A stretch of DNA of 64,000 bases from Synanceia verrucosa (taxonomy: Eukaryota > Chordata > Actinopteri > Perciformes > Synanceiidae): assembly GCA_029721515.1 (NCBI GenBank), contig CM056563.1:24846954-24910953 (forward strand), given 5' to 3'. Shown here one piece after another: positions 26,001-41,000 of the stretch. Every line of letters begins with the position of its first letter. Within the stretch, counting starts at the first letter, position 1. The notes under the pieces are model-generated. The model searched no databases and had not been told where the DNA came from. It saw only the letters and a program-made list of their open reading frames with translations. The position numbers and the translations under genes are program-made.

Positions 26001-29000
26001 AGAGGCCGGACAGGAAGCGTTAACCCGTCTACGGACCGGAGCTCCTGCTGGGCGGCCGTGGTATCCAGGCTGTCCTCCAGCTCGGTCCGGAGGGTGTTCA
26101 GCTCCTCGCCCAGATCTCGACGGGACGCCTCCACCTTCGCCCTGGCCGCCCTCTCCGCCTCCAAGTCCTCCTGCAGCTCCGACATCAGAGCCTCCAACTC
26201 CCGAACTCGCTTCACCGCCGCCCCCCGCTGGTTACTCTCCTCCTCTAAACTGCGAACAGAAAAGCTTCTCATGTAGTTTCTAATATATTTAGTGGAATAA
26301 GAGTCACAGCTCTGGTAAACATCAGATTTCAGAAAAGATAAACCTTTATTAGTCCCACAGCAGGGAACGTTACAGCTGTCAAGATATAAAGTGACGGAAC
26401 AACATAAAGAGACAACAGTGGAACAAAGTCAACATAAATCTATAAATAATCATAAATAAAATAAATGAAATAAAATGAACAGTGAGTCCATTTGTTTATT
26501 GCACTAAAATATGTACCGTATGTACTGTGCAGACGAGCAGGATTTGAGAGTTTATCACCTTTAAAAAAAAAACAAAAAACTTTATTTATATACATTAATC
26601 CTGAAGGAAACCGCTGTGAAACAGCTGCAATACAAAGTGTGAAGTTTAAAGTGATTAAAAAATGTACAGTACATCCAGTGCAGAAAAGAGCAAAGAGAAG
26701 CCACATAACAAAAACATTATAAGTGAAGTGATGCTTTTGTGTAGTTAACTGAATATTTGGATTTTAGGAGATGTGTTCTTCTTAGCAGCCATTAAGGACA
26801 CTTTGGATTTCTGCAGCTCCTTTCTGGGAACCAGAGGTTGATTAAATTAATTAAAATCTAGACCTTTATGTTGGGAAGAAGAGGTCCCACATCCTAATTT
26901 TGATATTAAATTCATGTTTAAATATTGTGTAATGCTCAGATTTGTCTCACATTGTTCTCACTGTGTCACTTCATGTTAATCTCCGTTCACCATCGTAGTG
27001 TCTGTGTTACTTTACCTCTTTCATAAACTCTTACCGGGCCTGTGTGGCCTGTAGCTCCTCCTCCTTGGCGGCTAGCTGGGCTCGGAGCTCGGCCAGTTGG
27101 GCCTGAAGGTCGGCGTGTTGCTCCTGAAGGTCGGCTAGCTCCGCCTCCACCTTCCTCTTGGCCTTCTCCATGTCCTGACGGCCCTTCTCCTCCTTCTTCA
27201 TGCGCACTGCAGGAGAAGGAAAGCAGAGCGTCACCAGAGCGTTATTATTGTAATAAAATAAAAACTCTAATTAATATCGAGAAGAGTAATTAATTCCTCA
27301 GCCATCTAATCTATTTTTTAGGCTAAATCTCATTTAATTTTCCGGTATTTACAGTTTCTATACACATTTCAATCATGTTAGAGAAAGAAATGTGTTTGTA
27401 TGAAAATATTCCTCATGCAGTTTACATTTCTGCAGGTTTGATGAGGGAAACTAACTAATTAAACCTAACTAATTAAGCTAATTAGGTATTAAAAACTCAA
27501 ATTAATACCTTTATAATAAAACAAATATAAAGCACTGAGGATCAATTCCCCAGCAGCCTAATTTAATTTACAGTCTATACTGTAATTATAGATAATAATT
27601 ACTAATATACAGTCTATCTTATAGTAATAAATCCAAATTTATGGGTTTTATCTCTAAAGATGTTTACTTTGTGGTTATTGTATTACGTAAGAAAACTGTA
27701 TGTGTTCAAATATTTCAACATAAATGAAAAAGAAATAAACAGAATAATAATCTGCTGCCTCATTTGGAATATCTAAACAGGAGTGAGAAAAAGAATGGAA
27801 GAGTAAAAAGATTGAAAGATTAAAAGATTAAAAGAGTGAAAGAGTGAACATGAGGAGCGTTTGGAGCCTTTGGGTCGACTGACCCTCCAGGTCAGAGATC
27901 ATGGACTCGTGCTTGGCCTTCAGCTTGCTCAGGTTCTTGGACTTCTCCTCCTCCTCTGCCAGGTTGGAGCTCATGTCGGCCATCCTCTCCTCCAGAAGCT
28001 TCCGCTCCTGAAAACTCAGCAGAACAAACCAGTTCAGACCAGTTCTCTGAAGCTGAAAAAAGATGAACTAAAAGCAGTGAAGCTGCTCCACCTTCTGCAG
28101 CTTGTTGTTCTGGTCCTCCATCATCAGGACGTCCTCCTCCAGTTTCTTCACTTTTCCTTCCACAAAGACTTTTTCCAGCTGCAGCTTCTGACGAGCGTCT
28201 TCTTCCTCTGCTATGTGAGCCTCCATCAGCTGCAGAGAAGTACATTTACTCCAGTACTGAGGTACTAGTACTACTTCTACTTCACTCCATCTCAGAGGGA
28301 AATACTGTGATTTTACTTCAGTGTAAAAATAAAATATTATGCATTCTTATAAATGAAACTAACAGGATATCAAGTACTTCAACGAACTGTGAGTGGAGTC
28401 ACTTTGCATAAGGAGTACTTTGACTTTAAGTATATTTAGGTGCCAGTACTCCTGCACGTTTATTCAAGTACCTGCAGGAACTTTTCTTATTTCAAAGTAA
28501 AAGATATGAGTGCTTCTTCCACATGTGCAAAATAAAATATACAAGGTGAATGTTTCTTTCTTTTTTTAAACTTTTTTTTTTCAATTATTTACTACATTTC
28601 TTTTTAATATTTTATCCATTTAGTAATAATAAAATATGTTAAATTGTAATTATTTGCCAAACCAAAAATGTTAAACTGTTTTTTCTGCATCTAGTGTCTC
28701 AGATACAATTTCTGTTCTCAGATGTGATATCTGTTTTATGTTGTGAATTTAAAACAAAACAAACAAAAAAGGGACATTCTGTGGATTTTTTTTCTCATAT
28801 TTTCTAACATTTTATAGACTAAATACTTTAATACATAAATAAATATATAAAATAATTAATATAATAATATCAATAATAATAATAATGCAGCGTGTCCACC
28901 TGCAGCTGCTGATAATAATAATAATGATGATAATAAAAATATTAAAGCAGCGTGTCCACCTGCAGCTGCTGATAATAATAATAATAATGATGATAATAAA

Positions 29001-32000
29001 AATATTAAAGCAGCGTGTCCACCTGCAGCTGCTGATAATAATAATAATAATGATGATAATAAAAATATTAAAGCAGCGTGTCCACCTGCAGCTGCTAATA
29101 ATACTAATAATAATGATGATAATAAAAATATTAAAGCAGCGTGTCCACCTGCAGCTGCTGCTCCATGTCCTTCCTCTCCTGCTGCAGGGCGTTGCTGCGC
29201 TCCTCCTCCTCCTCCAGCCGGGCCTCCATCTCGTGCAGCACCTCCTCCAGCTCCTGCTTCTTGGCCTCCAGCCGCACCCTCATCTCCTCGGCCTCGGCGT
29301 ACAGCTCCGTCTCGGCGTGGAGCTTCGTCTCCAGCTGCGCTCGCTCCTCCATCAGCTGCAAACGCAGACCTCTGTGACCTTTCTGTGACCTCTGAAGATG
29401 AAATGAAAGGAGGCACAGAGGTCCTGCGTCGTTTCCCTCACCTGGTTGTGTTTCTGGGTGATCTCCTTCAGCTCGGCCTCCGTCTTCATGGCCACCTCCT
29501 TTGCTGCCTTCAGCTCCTCCTCCTTCTGGCCCATCTCTTCTTCTTGTCTGGTGACCTGCAGCAGAGGCTTCACCTGGAGCGCACACATGTCGAGGTTTGA
29601 TTTTACAGGAAGTTTGCTGTAATAATGAACTTTTATCTTACATCAGATAAACCTCCAGTTGATCTTGTTCTTAAAGAACTAAAAGGATTTATCTGTTCGG
29701 AGGACAGAATCAGTGCAGCAGGCTCAGAAATATAAATATATATAACTATTTAGCCCAAATCAGAGCTAAAGTTAGCATGTTCCAGTCACAACAACAGTTT
29801 AACAATACAACATACTTTTGATTGTATGTAATAAACTAGATAATTTCTATATTTTGTGTCTTTTATACTAATTGTTTCATGCATGTTTTTATTTTTATAC
29901 ATTAATTAAAAGCATTGCAGGAAGGAGCTTTTTTTCTTGATTTTCTTTGGAATAAAATGCAAAAAAAATTATTTCATTTTCTCTCATTCTTGTTTTAGTT
30001 GATTGTTTAATATGTAATATTTAGCATGCTATGCTAATCTAGCAGCTAATCTTTCAACTTTATTTACATCTTCCTGAAGAACTTTTTTGTATTCAAAAGG
30101 GTTTTTATACAGATTTGCACTGCTTTTATATTTTATGTCTATTTCTACAGGTCACATCGCATTACAAATAGTAAAAATATTTATATTTATGTATATTTCA
30201 TTTATCTAATAATTGTTTAATTTCATTTGCATTAAAAAATATATAAGTCTTCCACTTGATTATTAATCCATTATTATACCTTTACAAGGACTTACAGGGG
30301 TACTTATTTTGACTTGACGTTCTGTTTTTTATGAATGGATAAAAAATTTAATAGTACATACTTTTTATCTAGTGCATTTTATAAATTTACATTTTATACT
30401 TTGTCTGTGAATTTCTGTTAGATGAATAAAGTATCTAAATATTTATTATTACTTGTTCTATTATTTCATTGCTGTTGTTTATTGTTGCTTCATTACTGTG
30501 ATTTCTCTTTGAATAAATAAAAAATATTTTTCTTTTATTCTATTAGAGTTAAGGTGTGTGTGTGTGTGACCTTGGTGAAGAGCCTCCACCACTGCCAGTT
30601 CTTCAGCTTCAGGTAACAGGCACAGTTCCTCTGGATCACCTTCATGGCCGTCAGCTGCTGCTGACGTTTACTAAACGCTCTGGAAATAAAGATTTAAGGT
30701 CAAAGTTCAGCAGCAAGTAGAAACAGTACAGTACAGATCAGAAATACTCTGCATGCATAATATCATATTTTATTCTATTTATTGATGCATTGATGTGTTC
30801 ATGACTCTAACGCTGCAGCTGGTAACTTTGTGAATACACCCAGGATCAATACAGCTTTACTGTAATCTTTAATAATGCTAACTGTTGGTGAAGTAGAAGT
30901 ACTCCAGTACCTAAAAGTTGTACTTCAGTACCAGAGGGTTTGTCTTACTTGCGGGCCAGGAAGCCTCTGGCTTGAGCCTGGAAGGCGATGATGATGACGG
31001 TCAGCTTGAGGTCCCTCTCCTCCTCCAGCTGGGCCAGAACTCCTGTCCTGAAGAACATCTTACTCTGACCGATACGATACAGGTTGGTGTCCAGATCCAG
31101 GTGCTTCACCTGCAGAAGAGGAGGAGGAGGAGAGCAAATTCATGATATTTTATTCAAACTTATTTTACAATATTACTTCCAAACTGAATGTGTGCACCAC
31201 TGATCGTCTGAGAAGAGCTGAATAACGTTTCAGATAATGTTGATCACTTCTATGTGACGTTAACTTTTTTGGCTTGATGAAACATCGCTGTCCAGCTGAA
31301 TCCAGCTCACCATCAGACAGCACGCCTGCTTCCCGTCCATGAAGCCCTTTGGGATGGCGTTAGCAGCCAGAATCTCATATCTACAAACAAGACCACAGTT
31401 TAATGTAACATCAACAAAAGGTGGAAAAAATGTCCCAGGCAATAGTGATCAATGTTTTTATTTCAAAATCACTAGAATTTCAATGGTTGGCATTTGGATA
31501 AATCCACACTTGTTTTATTTTGAAATGGAAAGTGTGGTTGTGTCTGCCCTCCAGTGGTCAAAATAAGAAACTGCAGCACTGAATTTAAACGATTGTGCTG
31601 GTGACCTCTGACCCCTGAAGGTTTATTCTGTGCTATCTGACTCCTTTCTGTCTTCAGCAGCATGAACTCCTCTGGTCTGTTGGATCAGACCACCAGGACC
31701 AGCCTTCACTCGGTGATCCTTGTCCTCTCATGATCCTGTCTCTGGTTCTGGTCCTTCCTTGGACCACTTTTGATAGATCCTGACCACTGCAGACCAGGAA
31801 CAGCCCACCAGAGCTGCAGTTGTGGAGATGCTCTGATCCAGTCCTCTCGACATCACTGTTTGCTTCTTGGTGTCAAACTCCTGAAAAATCCTGATCCTGC
31901 TTCTAACATCAACTCTGAGGACTACATGTTAATCTGATCTGATCTGAGGAGATGATCAGTGATGATCACTGTGCTCTCTCACCTCTGTCTGAACTCCTGG

Positions 32001-35000
32001 AAGACGATGCGGTTAGGAAATCCCTGCCTGCAGATGCGGATCCCCTCCAGGACGCCGTTACACCTGAGCTGCTCCAGCACCAGGTTGGAGTCCATCTTCC
32101 CAGCCTGCAGCAGCAGATTCAGTGTTTTCTCTCTATGTGCTGCAGCTTTACCTCAGATAAAAGATTCTGTTCTGGATGCATCCTACCCTCTTCTCGTGGT
32201 TGGGGATGATGCAGCGGACAAAGTTGGGCTGGGTGTTGTGCAGCGTGGTCATCAGCTTGCTCAGGGACTCCTTGTACAGCTGGCCCACTGTGCGGAACAT
32301 GCCCTTCTTGGATTTAGTGGAGGTGGGCGCCGAGCTCTCCGACATCTTGGTCATGGTCTCCAGACCCACCACTCGATCCGCTGCAAGGGGCGACAATCAC
32401 AACACATTAAGATGAAGCTGACCAGAGGCTGGAGGTGTTGCTCCGTCAGGACTGACCGTCTTTCCACAGGTCCTGGATGAAGGTGCTGGATGAGTTGTTG
32501 AGCAGAGCGGTCACGTTGTCGTTCAGAGGATCCATGTTCTTCGTCAACCAGCTGGCTGCGTTATAATCCACCTGGAAGCAGAAGCCACCTTTCAGTCGTC
32601 CTCGTCTCCTTCGTTTAAACTACTCTAAGCTCTCCTCACCTTCCCGGCGTAGTGCAGCACGGTGAACATCAGTTTGTCTTTGAGCTGCTTGGGTTTGGAG
32701 AACTTGATGTGACCGGTGTGGGTGTTCAGCAGTTTGTCCACGAAGGAGAAGTCGGTGGCTTTGGGGAACCAGCACTCCTCGTCCAGCAGGGCCAGGATGC
32801 CGGGAGGGTTGTTCTGCAGGACAGGCTCAGGTTACACACATCTGACCTCTATATTAATATTATATCTGACTCCTGGTGAGCAGGGTGAGGACATATGAAA
32901 ACACCTGGTTACTGCCCCGTAAAGATGAACAGGATGAACAGGAAACCTATCTGCATTTTGATGTCTCGACAATTTACTGAATTCATCAGATTTGATAAGT
33001 CACATTTAAATAAAACCACTTAAAGTCTCTTTTACTTCTTATAATAATTCTTGCTCCAACTAAATCCTGCTCTACAGAGCCTGGTCTCATATTTATGCTT
33101 TTGATTTGAACATTTTATGTCTCATTTATTCTGTTTTGGTGCACAAATCTGTCATTTTGTTTGCAGTCCCTTTCTATGCACTTCTCAATGTAATAATTCA
33201 CCTTATTGTCACATCATCTATTGTTTCATCCTGACTTCATTTTTACCTTAGATTTTTGTTAATTTCACATTAATTGCTACTGGGATTTTAAGGGTCTGTG
33301 TTTTAGTGCATTAGTTTTTGCAGAATAATAGAGATGATTTGTTTGAGTTTGATAAGCACAGGGCCTGGTTGACCTATAAACTCCTGGCTAAAGCAGATCA
33401 CGTGAGGCTGACCGGCCTCTCGATGAGCTCGATGCAGGGTTGCAGATCGAGGCCGAAGTCGATGAAGTTCCACTCGATGCCCTCCCTCTTGTACTCCTCC
33501 TGCTCCAGGATGAACATGGTGTGGTTGAAGAGCTGCTGCAGACGCTCGTTGGTGTAGTTGATGCACAGCTGCTCGAAGGAGTTGTCCTGAGGCCGAGGAG
33601 AGTCGCAGCGATTAGAGAACAGCTTCAAAAACAGTAACAACTTCCTGTTTCAGTGAAGTTTTCACCTCAAAAATCTCAAAGCCGGCGATGTCCAGGATGC
33701 CCAGGAAGGAGGACGACTGCCTCTTACTCTTGTCCAGCGTCTTGTTGACTCTGGCCAGGATCCAGCGAAACAGGCGGTCGTACATGGCCTTCGCCAGAGC
33801 CTCCACCGCAAAATCAGCCTGGACAAGGAGGGAGGAACATTCACTGATCTGCTGCTCCCCGTTCCACTTATTTATGTATAAATGAGTTCTGCCATCACCT
33901 GCTGCTTGGTCTGCGCCTTCTGCACCACCTCCCGGCCCACTTTGATCCGAGGCGTGAGGATGGCTCGGGTGAAGTCGGTGACATTGATGCCCTGCAGGTG
34001 ACAAACCTTCTGGGCAGCTGGGTGACAAGATGGAGACAGTCAGAGGTGTTCAGAGGTTAAACCTACAGCGCTGGGGAGGCTTACAGGGTTCTTTCACCAC
34101 TTTAAAAGTCAAATTTAAGACTTTTTTTTCAGACCTCAACAAATATAATCTAAGACCCAAAAATGTCATGATGATCTCTTTTGTAGAAAATAGTCAATTT
34201 ATTGTAGGACCTGACCAATATGGAGTTTTTGAGGCCGATGACAGTAATGATATATAGCAGGAGCAAAAATCTGATTAATATCCGATAATAATTTTTGATG
34301 ATTTTTTTCAGCCCTTTAACACTTGCAACGACGATATAAATTGAAGAAATAACAGTAAACTTTTTTCTATAACTTTAATTTCACAACTTTCAAGAACAAA
34401 GAAGTGAACTTTGTGAACAAAATAACGTGAAGCATTGCAGTTAATCTCTAAATATTGTGTTTTCCTATTGATCACACTTACAGCAAATTTATGGTAAATA
34501 ATGGGTTTTAATTTAAGTAATTTTAAGACTTTTTAAGGAACTGCGGGAACCCTGTTTAAATTACCGGTGTTGTCGGGCATGGTCGCTTGCTCACTGTTCC
34601 TCTCCTTGTCAAACTTGATGTTTCCAAGCTGGAGCACAGTGGACACCACCTTCAGCATCCCTGCAGAGAGAGGAGGAGGAGGAGGAGGAGGAGGAGGATG
34701 ATGGTGCATGGAGCCTCGTTACAAGAGTTTAAAGAATCTTTAATATAACACAGCTGCACAGCGAATGCTGCCCAAACTACATTAAACATGATAAAACCAA
34801 GAGAATTTCAGAAAAAGTCCAGAGTGCATGTCTGTGAAAAAATAAACTAATAATATATATGTATTTTTTCGATTCAGCGTGAACAAAATGCAGATACCTA
34901 CAGATCTGTATTGCATTCACTTTTTTCTGAGTAATTTATTTATTGGTTTGTTTGTTTTTTTAACATTATTTCTGTTTTTCTGACTAATGTTTTCCTGTTT

Positions 35001-38000
35001 TGGTTTGGAGTTTGTTTTGGTTTTTCTGTTTTTCATGGTAATTTTTTCTATTTTTTTCGAGGTATTTTTTTTTCCTGAATTATAAAGATACCTTTAAATT
35101 TCACAAGCACATTCAACCTGTCAGTGACTCCCATGATTCTATGGAGACTTCCTGCCCCTACAGCGAGGCTCCATCTTTAACTTTCTATCATACCAGGTCA
35201 ATAAAGGTAAAGCTTCATAAAGGTTATGATATTATTGTTATGTTTTAGACTTTATCCTTCTGTTGTTAGCCAGTGCTCAATGTACACAGGAAAAATAATT
35301 ACTCAGATCTGAACAGAATTCCCCGGAAAAAAAATAAAAAACATAAAAAATAAATTACTCAGAAAAACAGAAATAATTACTTCATAATAATACTAATAAA
35401 TTACTCAGATTTTTTCCAAGTGAAAGCAATACACTTTAGTAGATAACACCTGATGGTTTTCCAGTGATTTTATTCTCCTCGCTCATTTCCTGGAATAAAT
35501 TAAATTCTAATTCCCTGAAAACTTTCAGTTTCATGTTCATGTGGCAACGCTGCAAAAGTTAAGAGATCATATATTTCTATTTTCCAAACTGCTGCAATGC
35601 GAACGCCCCAAACTACATGAAGCTTGATGAAACCAAAACCCTTTCAGCAGTGGTTTTATTCTCCTCACTGACTTTCTTGGAATAAAATAAGCTGAATTCT
35701 TATTTCCTTTGTATTTTTGAGGCAGACGATGGTCTGGTTGGTTTCTGGTGTACCTAGTCTCTCCTCCTCGCTGAAGCCCATGATGGTTATGGCCTCCAGA
35801 GTCTCTTCAAACATCTCGTCGTCCTCCTGACCGGAGATCTCCACGTGGCCGGCCATCAGGAAGCGATAGCAGCTGAAGTCCTCCAGCAGGAGCTCCTCTG
35901 AACACAGCAGGTAACAGCAGCTAAGTGGACAATGTCCAAGATATGAGTGTCAGAGAGTTTTATATTATAATTATATTATAGTGACCCCTCAGCTTGTCTT
36001 TGGCTCCAGCCACCATGTAGTAGAAGATGTGAAAGGCTCTCTCGGTGTTGGCCTGACGAATACAGCGAGACTTCTCCAGCAGGTCTGATCAGGTCAGAGC
36101 GTTAAGCAGTCAACGTCTGTTTCCACATTATTTCATATCATTTAGTGGCTCTCAAAGAGGATACAGGTGTCGATGTTGGCTCCAACCAGGTAGCCGGTGA
36201 CGTCAAAGTTGAGCTTGATGAACTTGCCCTGAGGACGGAGGAGACAAGGTGACGAAGCACTGAGAGACCTGAGGCTGGAAAGTGTGGAGGCCTTTTTAAA
36301 AACAACGTACGAATCGGGACGAGTTGTCGTTCTTGATGGTTTTGGCGTTTCCGAACGCCTCCAGGATGGGATTAGCTTGCAGCAGCTGCTTCTCTAGCTC
36401 CCCCTGCAGGTCACAGTATGTAATATTATCATTCTTAATCTGCAAAATGAGTATTAATCCCAAGTTGGGAAGTAATTCTGAGTGAATGGTGGCTCTAGAC
36501 ACATACACACACCTTTAACAGCACATTTACTTATTTATGTTTTTATTTTTTATATATGGGACAGCCAATACATTAAATGAAATAAACACCAAGATCTAAA
36601 AGTGACATTAAATACTATTATATTTTTAGATCACATTCTTATTATTCTACTACTGTACTCACATAGGCCAGAGATCCACCCTGCTGCTGCTGCTGAGGCT
36701 GCAGGAACAAGTCAGAAATTTTAGTTTTCACCGTCTTTAGGAGGAAGTTTCTGAAGATGTTTCTACTCACAGGGGTGGCGTCCTTCTTGCCTTTGTGTGA
36801 CGAGGCGACGACGGCCAGATACTGGATCACCTTCTTGGTGTTTTCAGTTTTCCCAGCTCCAGACTCTCCTCTGGGCGATGGAGGAAACATGAGACAATAA
36901 TGATAATAATGATAATAATAATAACAGTAGTTTTGATAGTGGTTAACGTTCCAGAAGTTTCCATCACATGAACCACTGAAAGAACTGGGTGACACTTCTT
37001 TCTCTTGTCCGAAATGTTTCCAAAACAAATAAACTTGGTGTTCTTTTAGAAACCAGGTGTATTTTAGTCTAATTATCACACCAGTATAAATAATACTCAT
37101 TACATTGAAAAATGCATCTTAACTCTTTGAGTGTCATCGATGTAATAATACGTCAAAGAGTTTTTTCTGCAGCAGGTCACTGATCACGCTCTGACACAGC
37201 CTGTGAGTAATGCTGGGGCTTCTGGGAGATGTAGTCAGAGCATAAAGAGACGGTATACACCACAGAGATCAAAACAGGAAGTGGAGACGATCGAGATTAG
37301 AGAGCAAAACAGAATGTGGACAAAAAGTGGTGATTTTGGTGAAAGTGTCCTCTACTCTACCTCTGATAAAACAAGAATGGAACAAGATAAAAACAAACAT
37401 TTTTTTCATGATGAAATAGAGAGTCTCTTCTTTCATTTGAGCTATTCAGTGTTTTCAGAGACATAGTAGAAAATATTCTGTGGGTCTGGAAATATGACTC
37501 AGAATACACGCTGGAACAAGACACTTTGTGTTTTATAAATGAGTTAAATATAATGAAGACCCCCACAGATCTATATATGTAGGATTTTAGGAAAGGTGGC
37601 AAAAATCTACAGCAGTATTTCATTTTCTAGGGTGAATATTTGGTTTAAGTATCCAGGAAATGTATTATCCTCCACCCAGTGTCGGGTGTTTAAATTAACA
37701 GTATTACTGATAACCAGAATATTTTTAAAGTTTCTGTAATGGTTAATCCACCAGGATGTGCAGCTCTTTAATCAAAATGATATCTTTAATGATAAAATGA
37801 GGACGAAAGAGTCCAGTTAAAGTGAAGGAGGTGATGCTGGAGGATCTCTGAGCTGCTCTAACATGTTTAAAGTGGATGGAAATGCTCTCATCCTGGAGCA
37901 GTGGGATGGAAACCAGTTCAGTTTGGACTCACGTGCAGAGAATGGACTGATCCTCACGGTCTGTGGAGAAAGAAACAGGGGGAGGAGGAGATGTTGAACT

Positions 38001-41000
38001 GAGGAAATGATGTGAAATGTTGACTGAGCTGAACTCATTCGTCAAAGAACATGAACTCTGGAGGCGCTCGGACACGAGAGCAAACAGCTCGCGGGTCTGG
38101 TTCGGAGGGAGATTAGCCTCCATCACCCCGGTCGTCTAAAAATAGCGTCTCCCTGCTCCATGTATGGCCATTCGGAGGCTCAGTGGAAAGTAGTGAGGTC
38201 TGGTCTGAGGTCAGCCGTGGACGCTCCGAGGCTTCAGCCGCCGTCCTGCTTCTGTTTAATAACTTACATCTGTGTGGCGATGTTTGGCTAAGAACTGAGT
38301 TTTAGGACGTTTTTGGTAAAAGTTTACGGTAAAATGTGACCATTACCCTCCAGAACTATACATCTGTTCTCATTCATTTTATACCTACAAGAAGTAACAC
38401 AGTGATTCATATTCATATTCTTTTTTTTTTCAAAAAAGTTGATAAAAAGACATTTTAAAATTAATATTTGATACTAACTGTCATAAAAGTCATCAAAAAG
38501 CCACATTATACTGTGTTTAATATAATTTGTTAATTAAAACCATATTATATCAAATGTGCAAAAAATGTGCATAGTATAGTTAAAAAAGTACAATTTTAAG
38601 ATATTCATAGAATAATTTGTTGAAAAAAGTTGATTAAAAGACAAATTAAAAACGAAAGTTAAAAAAAAAACAAAACACATTTTAAACTGTCAAAAAAGCC
38701 AGATTATAGGATGTTGCATGAAGCCACTGTATAATTTGTTGATCTAAAACCATATTATAGCATGAAGGGAAAATAGTTTGTTGAATAAAATAAAGTTTTA
38801 AGATCATAGTCATAGAATAATTTGTTTAAAAATGTTGATAAAAGCCATATTGTAGCTGTTAAAAATAGCCCAAAAATGTCACAGCAGAGTGTACTATTTA
38901 AAAACAAAAAAAAAATATATACATATTTTAAATTTATTTTAATTGTAATTCAGATGAATTGACTCGTTATGGCTCAGGGATGCATCATGTTTTACACCTA
39001 TGGATATTCTTGTAATTTGCTACGTTAAAATAATAATAATAATAATAATTAGCCACCAGACCCTCAGAGCTAATTGGCCAGGTGTGATTTTAGCTAATAT
39101 TAATGACAGTGAAGATGAGTGTGGAGTCACCTTGCAGCATGTTCCTGTAGGCGTTGTCTGTGATGGAGTAGATGTGAGGCGGCACCTCGTGGCGTTTCTT
39201 TCCTTTGTACATGTCGATGATCTTCTCGGAGTAGATGGGCAGCATCTTGTAGGGGTTGACCACCACACAGAAGAGCCCCGAGTACGTCTGAGGGAGGACA
39301 AATTAAAACATTTAAGAGGTTAAACAGACACAAGGAGTTTAAAAACCTGCAGACAGAAAGGCATAGAGGTTAAAACTGGTCCAGGTCTGGTCCAGGTCTG
39401 GTCCAGGCTGCAGACCAGGACCATTCATCTAAAATCAAAAAAAGCTTTACTCATCATTTTAATTGTTTGTTTATTCACATTATTATTGCACAGGTTTTTT
39501 TTTTATTTTATACACATAAAAAAACACATTAAAAGATTCTTTCACAGTCTGAGATGAATTCATGTTTTCATGAAACTTCTCATCAATCAACAGCAAATAT
39601 TTTCACAGTTGATTCATTTCTTTCCATAAAAAGCAGCAAACATTACGATAAACTGAATATTATTTTTTTTCCCACTTGAAATAAAACAAAAAAAGACTTA
39701 AAAATGTTGTCATTTTATGACATATTAACTGACAATTAATAAATAACAACAAAATGTTAAATAAATAACTGTAATTAATATAACTTAAAATATTCTCTGT
39801 AATATTTCTAATAAAAAGGTAGTGACCAAATTAAAAATATAACCAACATGTATTTCAAGTCAAAAAGCTTAATTATTGGTTGATATTTGAATTGCACACC
39901 ATATTTAAACTGGTTTTATTTTGCTCTGAGCATCACACACATATAATATATTATATAAGAAGATATTTATTCACTCCGGCTTCCTCGCACCATCCAAAAA
40001 CATGCATGGGGATTAGGTTCCCCTAAGAGAGGATAAGAGGTAGAAAATGGATGGATGGATGGATGGATATTCATTCAGTGGGTCACAGCTCATCTTCATA
40101 GTTTTTTCAGTGCTTTTAGCCGCTCAGCTGCTGTCTGCTCATATATGGAGCGGAGCATCTTCATGATTTTAATTTTACATCCCAGCCTTATTAGACTTTG
40201 TCAGACGGAGTGAAAAAATAAAAAGCATAAGCTGCTGATCCTCCCGGTACGTCCTTTATCACCTGTCGGTGGGAGCTTCAGTTTACAAGGAGAGTAAAAG
40301 CTGCTTTTATTTCACAGTTCTCTGAATATTTAGGTGTATTTTTGATTTACAAAGTGCTGCTTTTCTGTCTTTTTTTTCTCTCCACAAACAGCTTTAAATG
40401 GTCTGATTTGGATGTGACTCATGATTTAATCTCCTCGTTCTTTTAATTTCACACAATGTCCGTTTGATTTTCATGTCACCTTCATTATTCACCACATTCA
40501 CCTACTCTCAGCTCATTAAATGTTTCTTACCTGTCACCTCAGGGACAACATGACATTGTCCTCAAACATCAGTATAAATGAGATACTCATATTCAAAAAT
40601 CTACACAATGGTTTTGGTTTCTTCATGTCTTTAGTTTCATTTTAGCTCTGTTTTACTTTGACATGTTTCACTTTAAACACTTAAAATTTAACTTGACTTT
40701 TAGCTGTAACTTATGTTATATTTATCATTATTATTGTTATTATTAGGGGTGGGGAATTTTGGGGATGGATTTTTTATTCTGTTTAATTTTATAAATATAT
40801 ATAAAACAATTATATACAGTATATAAAAATTTAAATAAAACAATTTATATATATTTATAAAATATATATACATATATAAATATGCATACATATATGACAA
40901 CATATATATTCATAAATGTACATACTGTATATACAACTTTCAAAAATGCATTTTAAATTTATCCATGATCTATGTAGAATATCGCAATATATCACAATCA

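Noticed and set aside
28885..29388. 167-residue plus-strand frame antisense to a myosin exon
   Set aside because: Antisense shadow of the coiled-coil exon plus the 63-bp repeat; the minus strand has the phase-consistent exon with conserved sequence.
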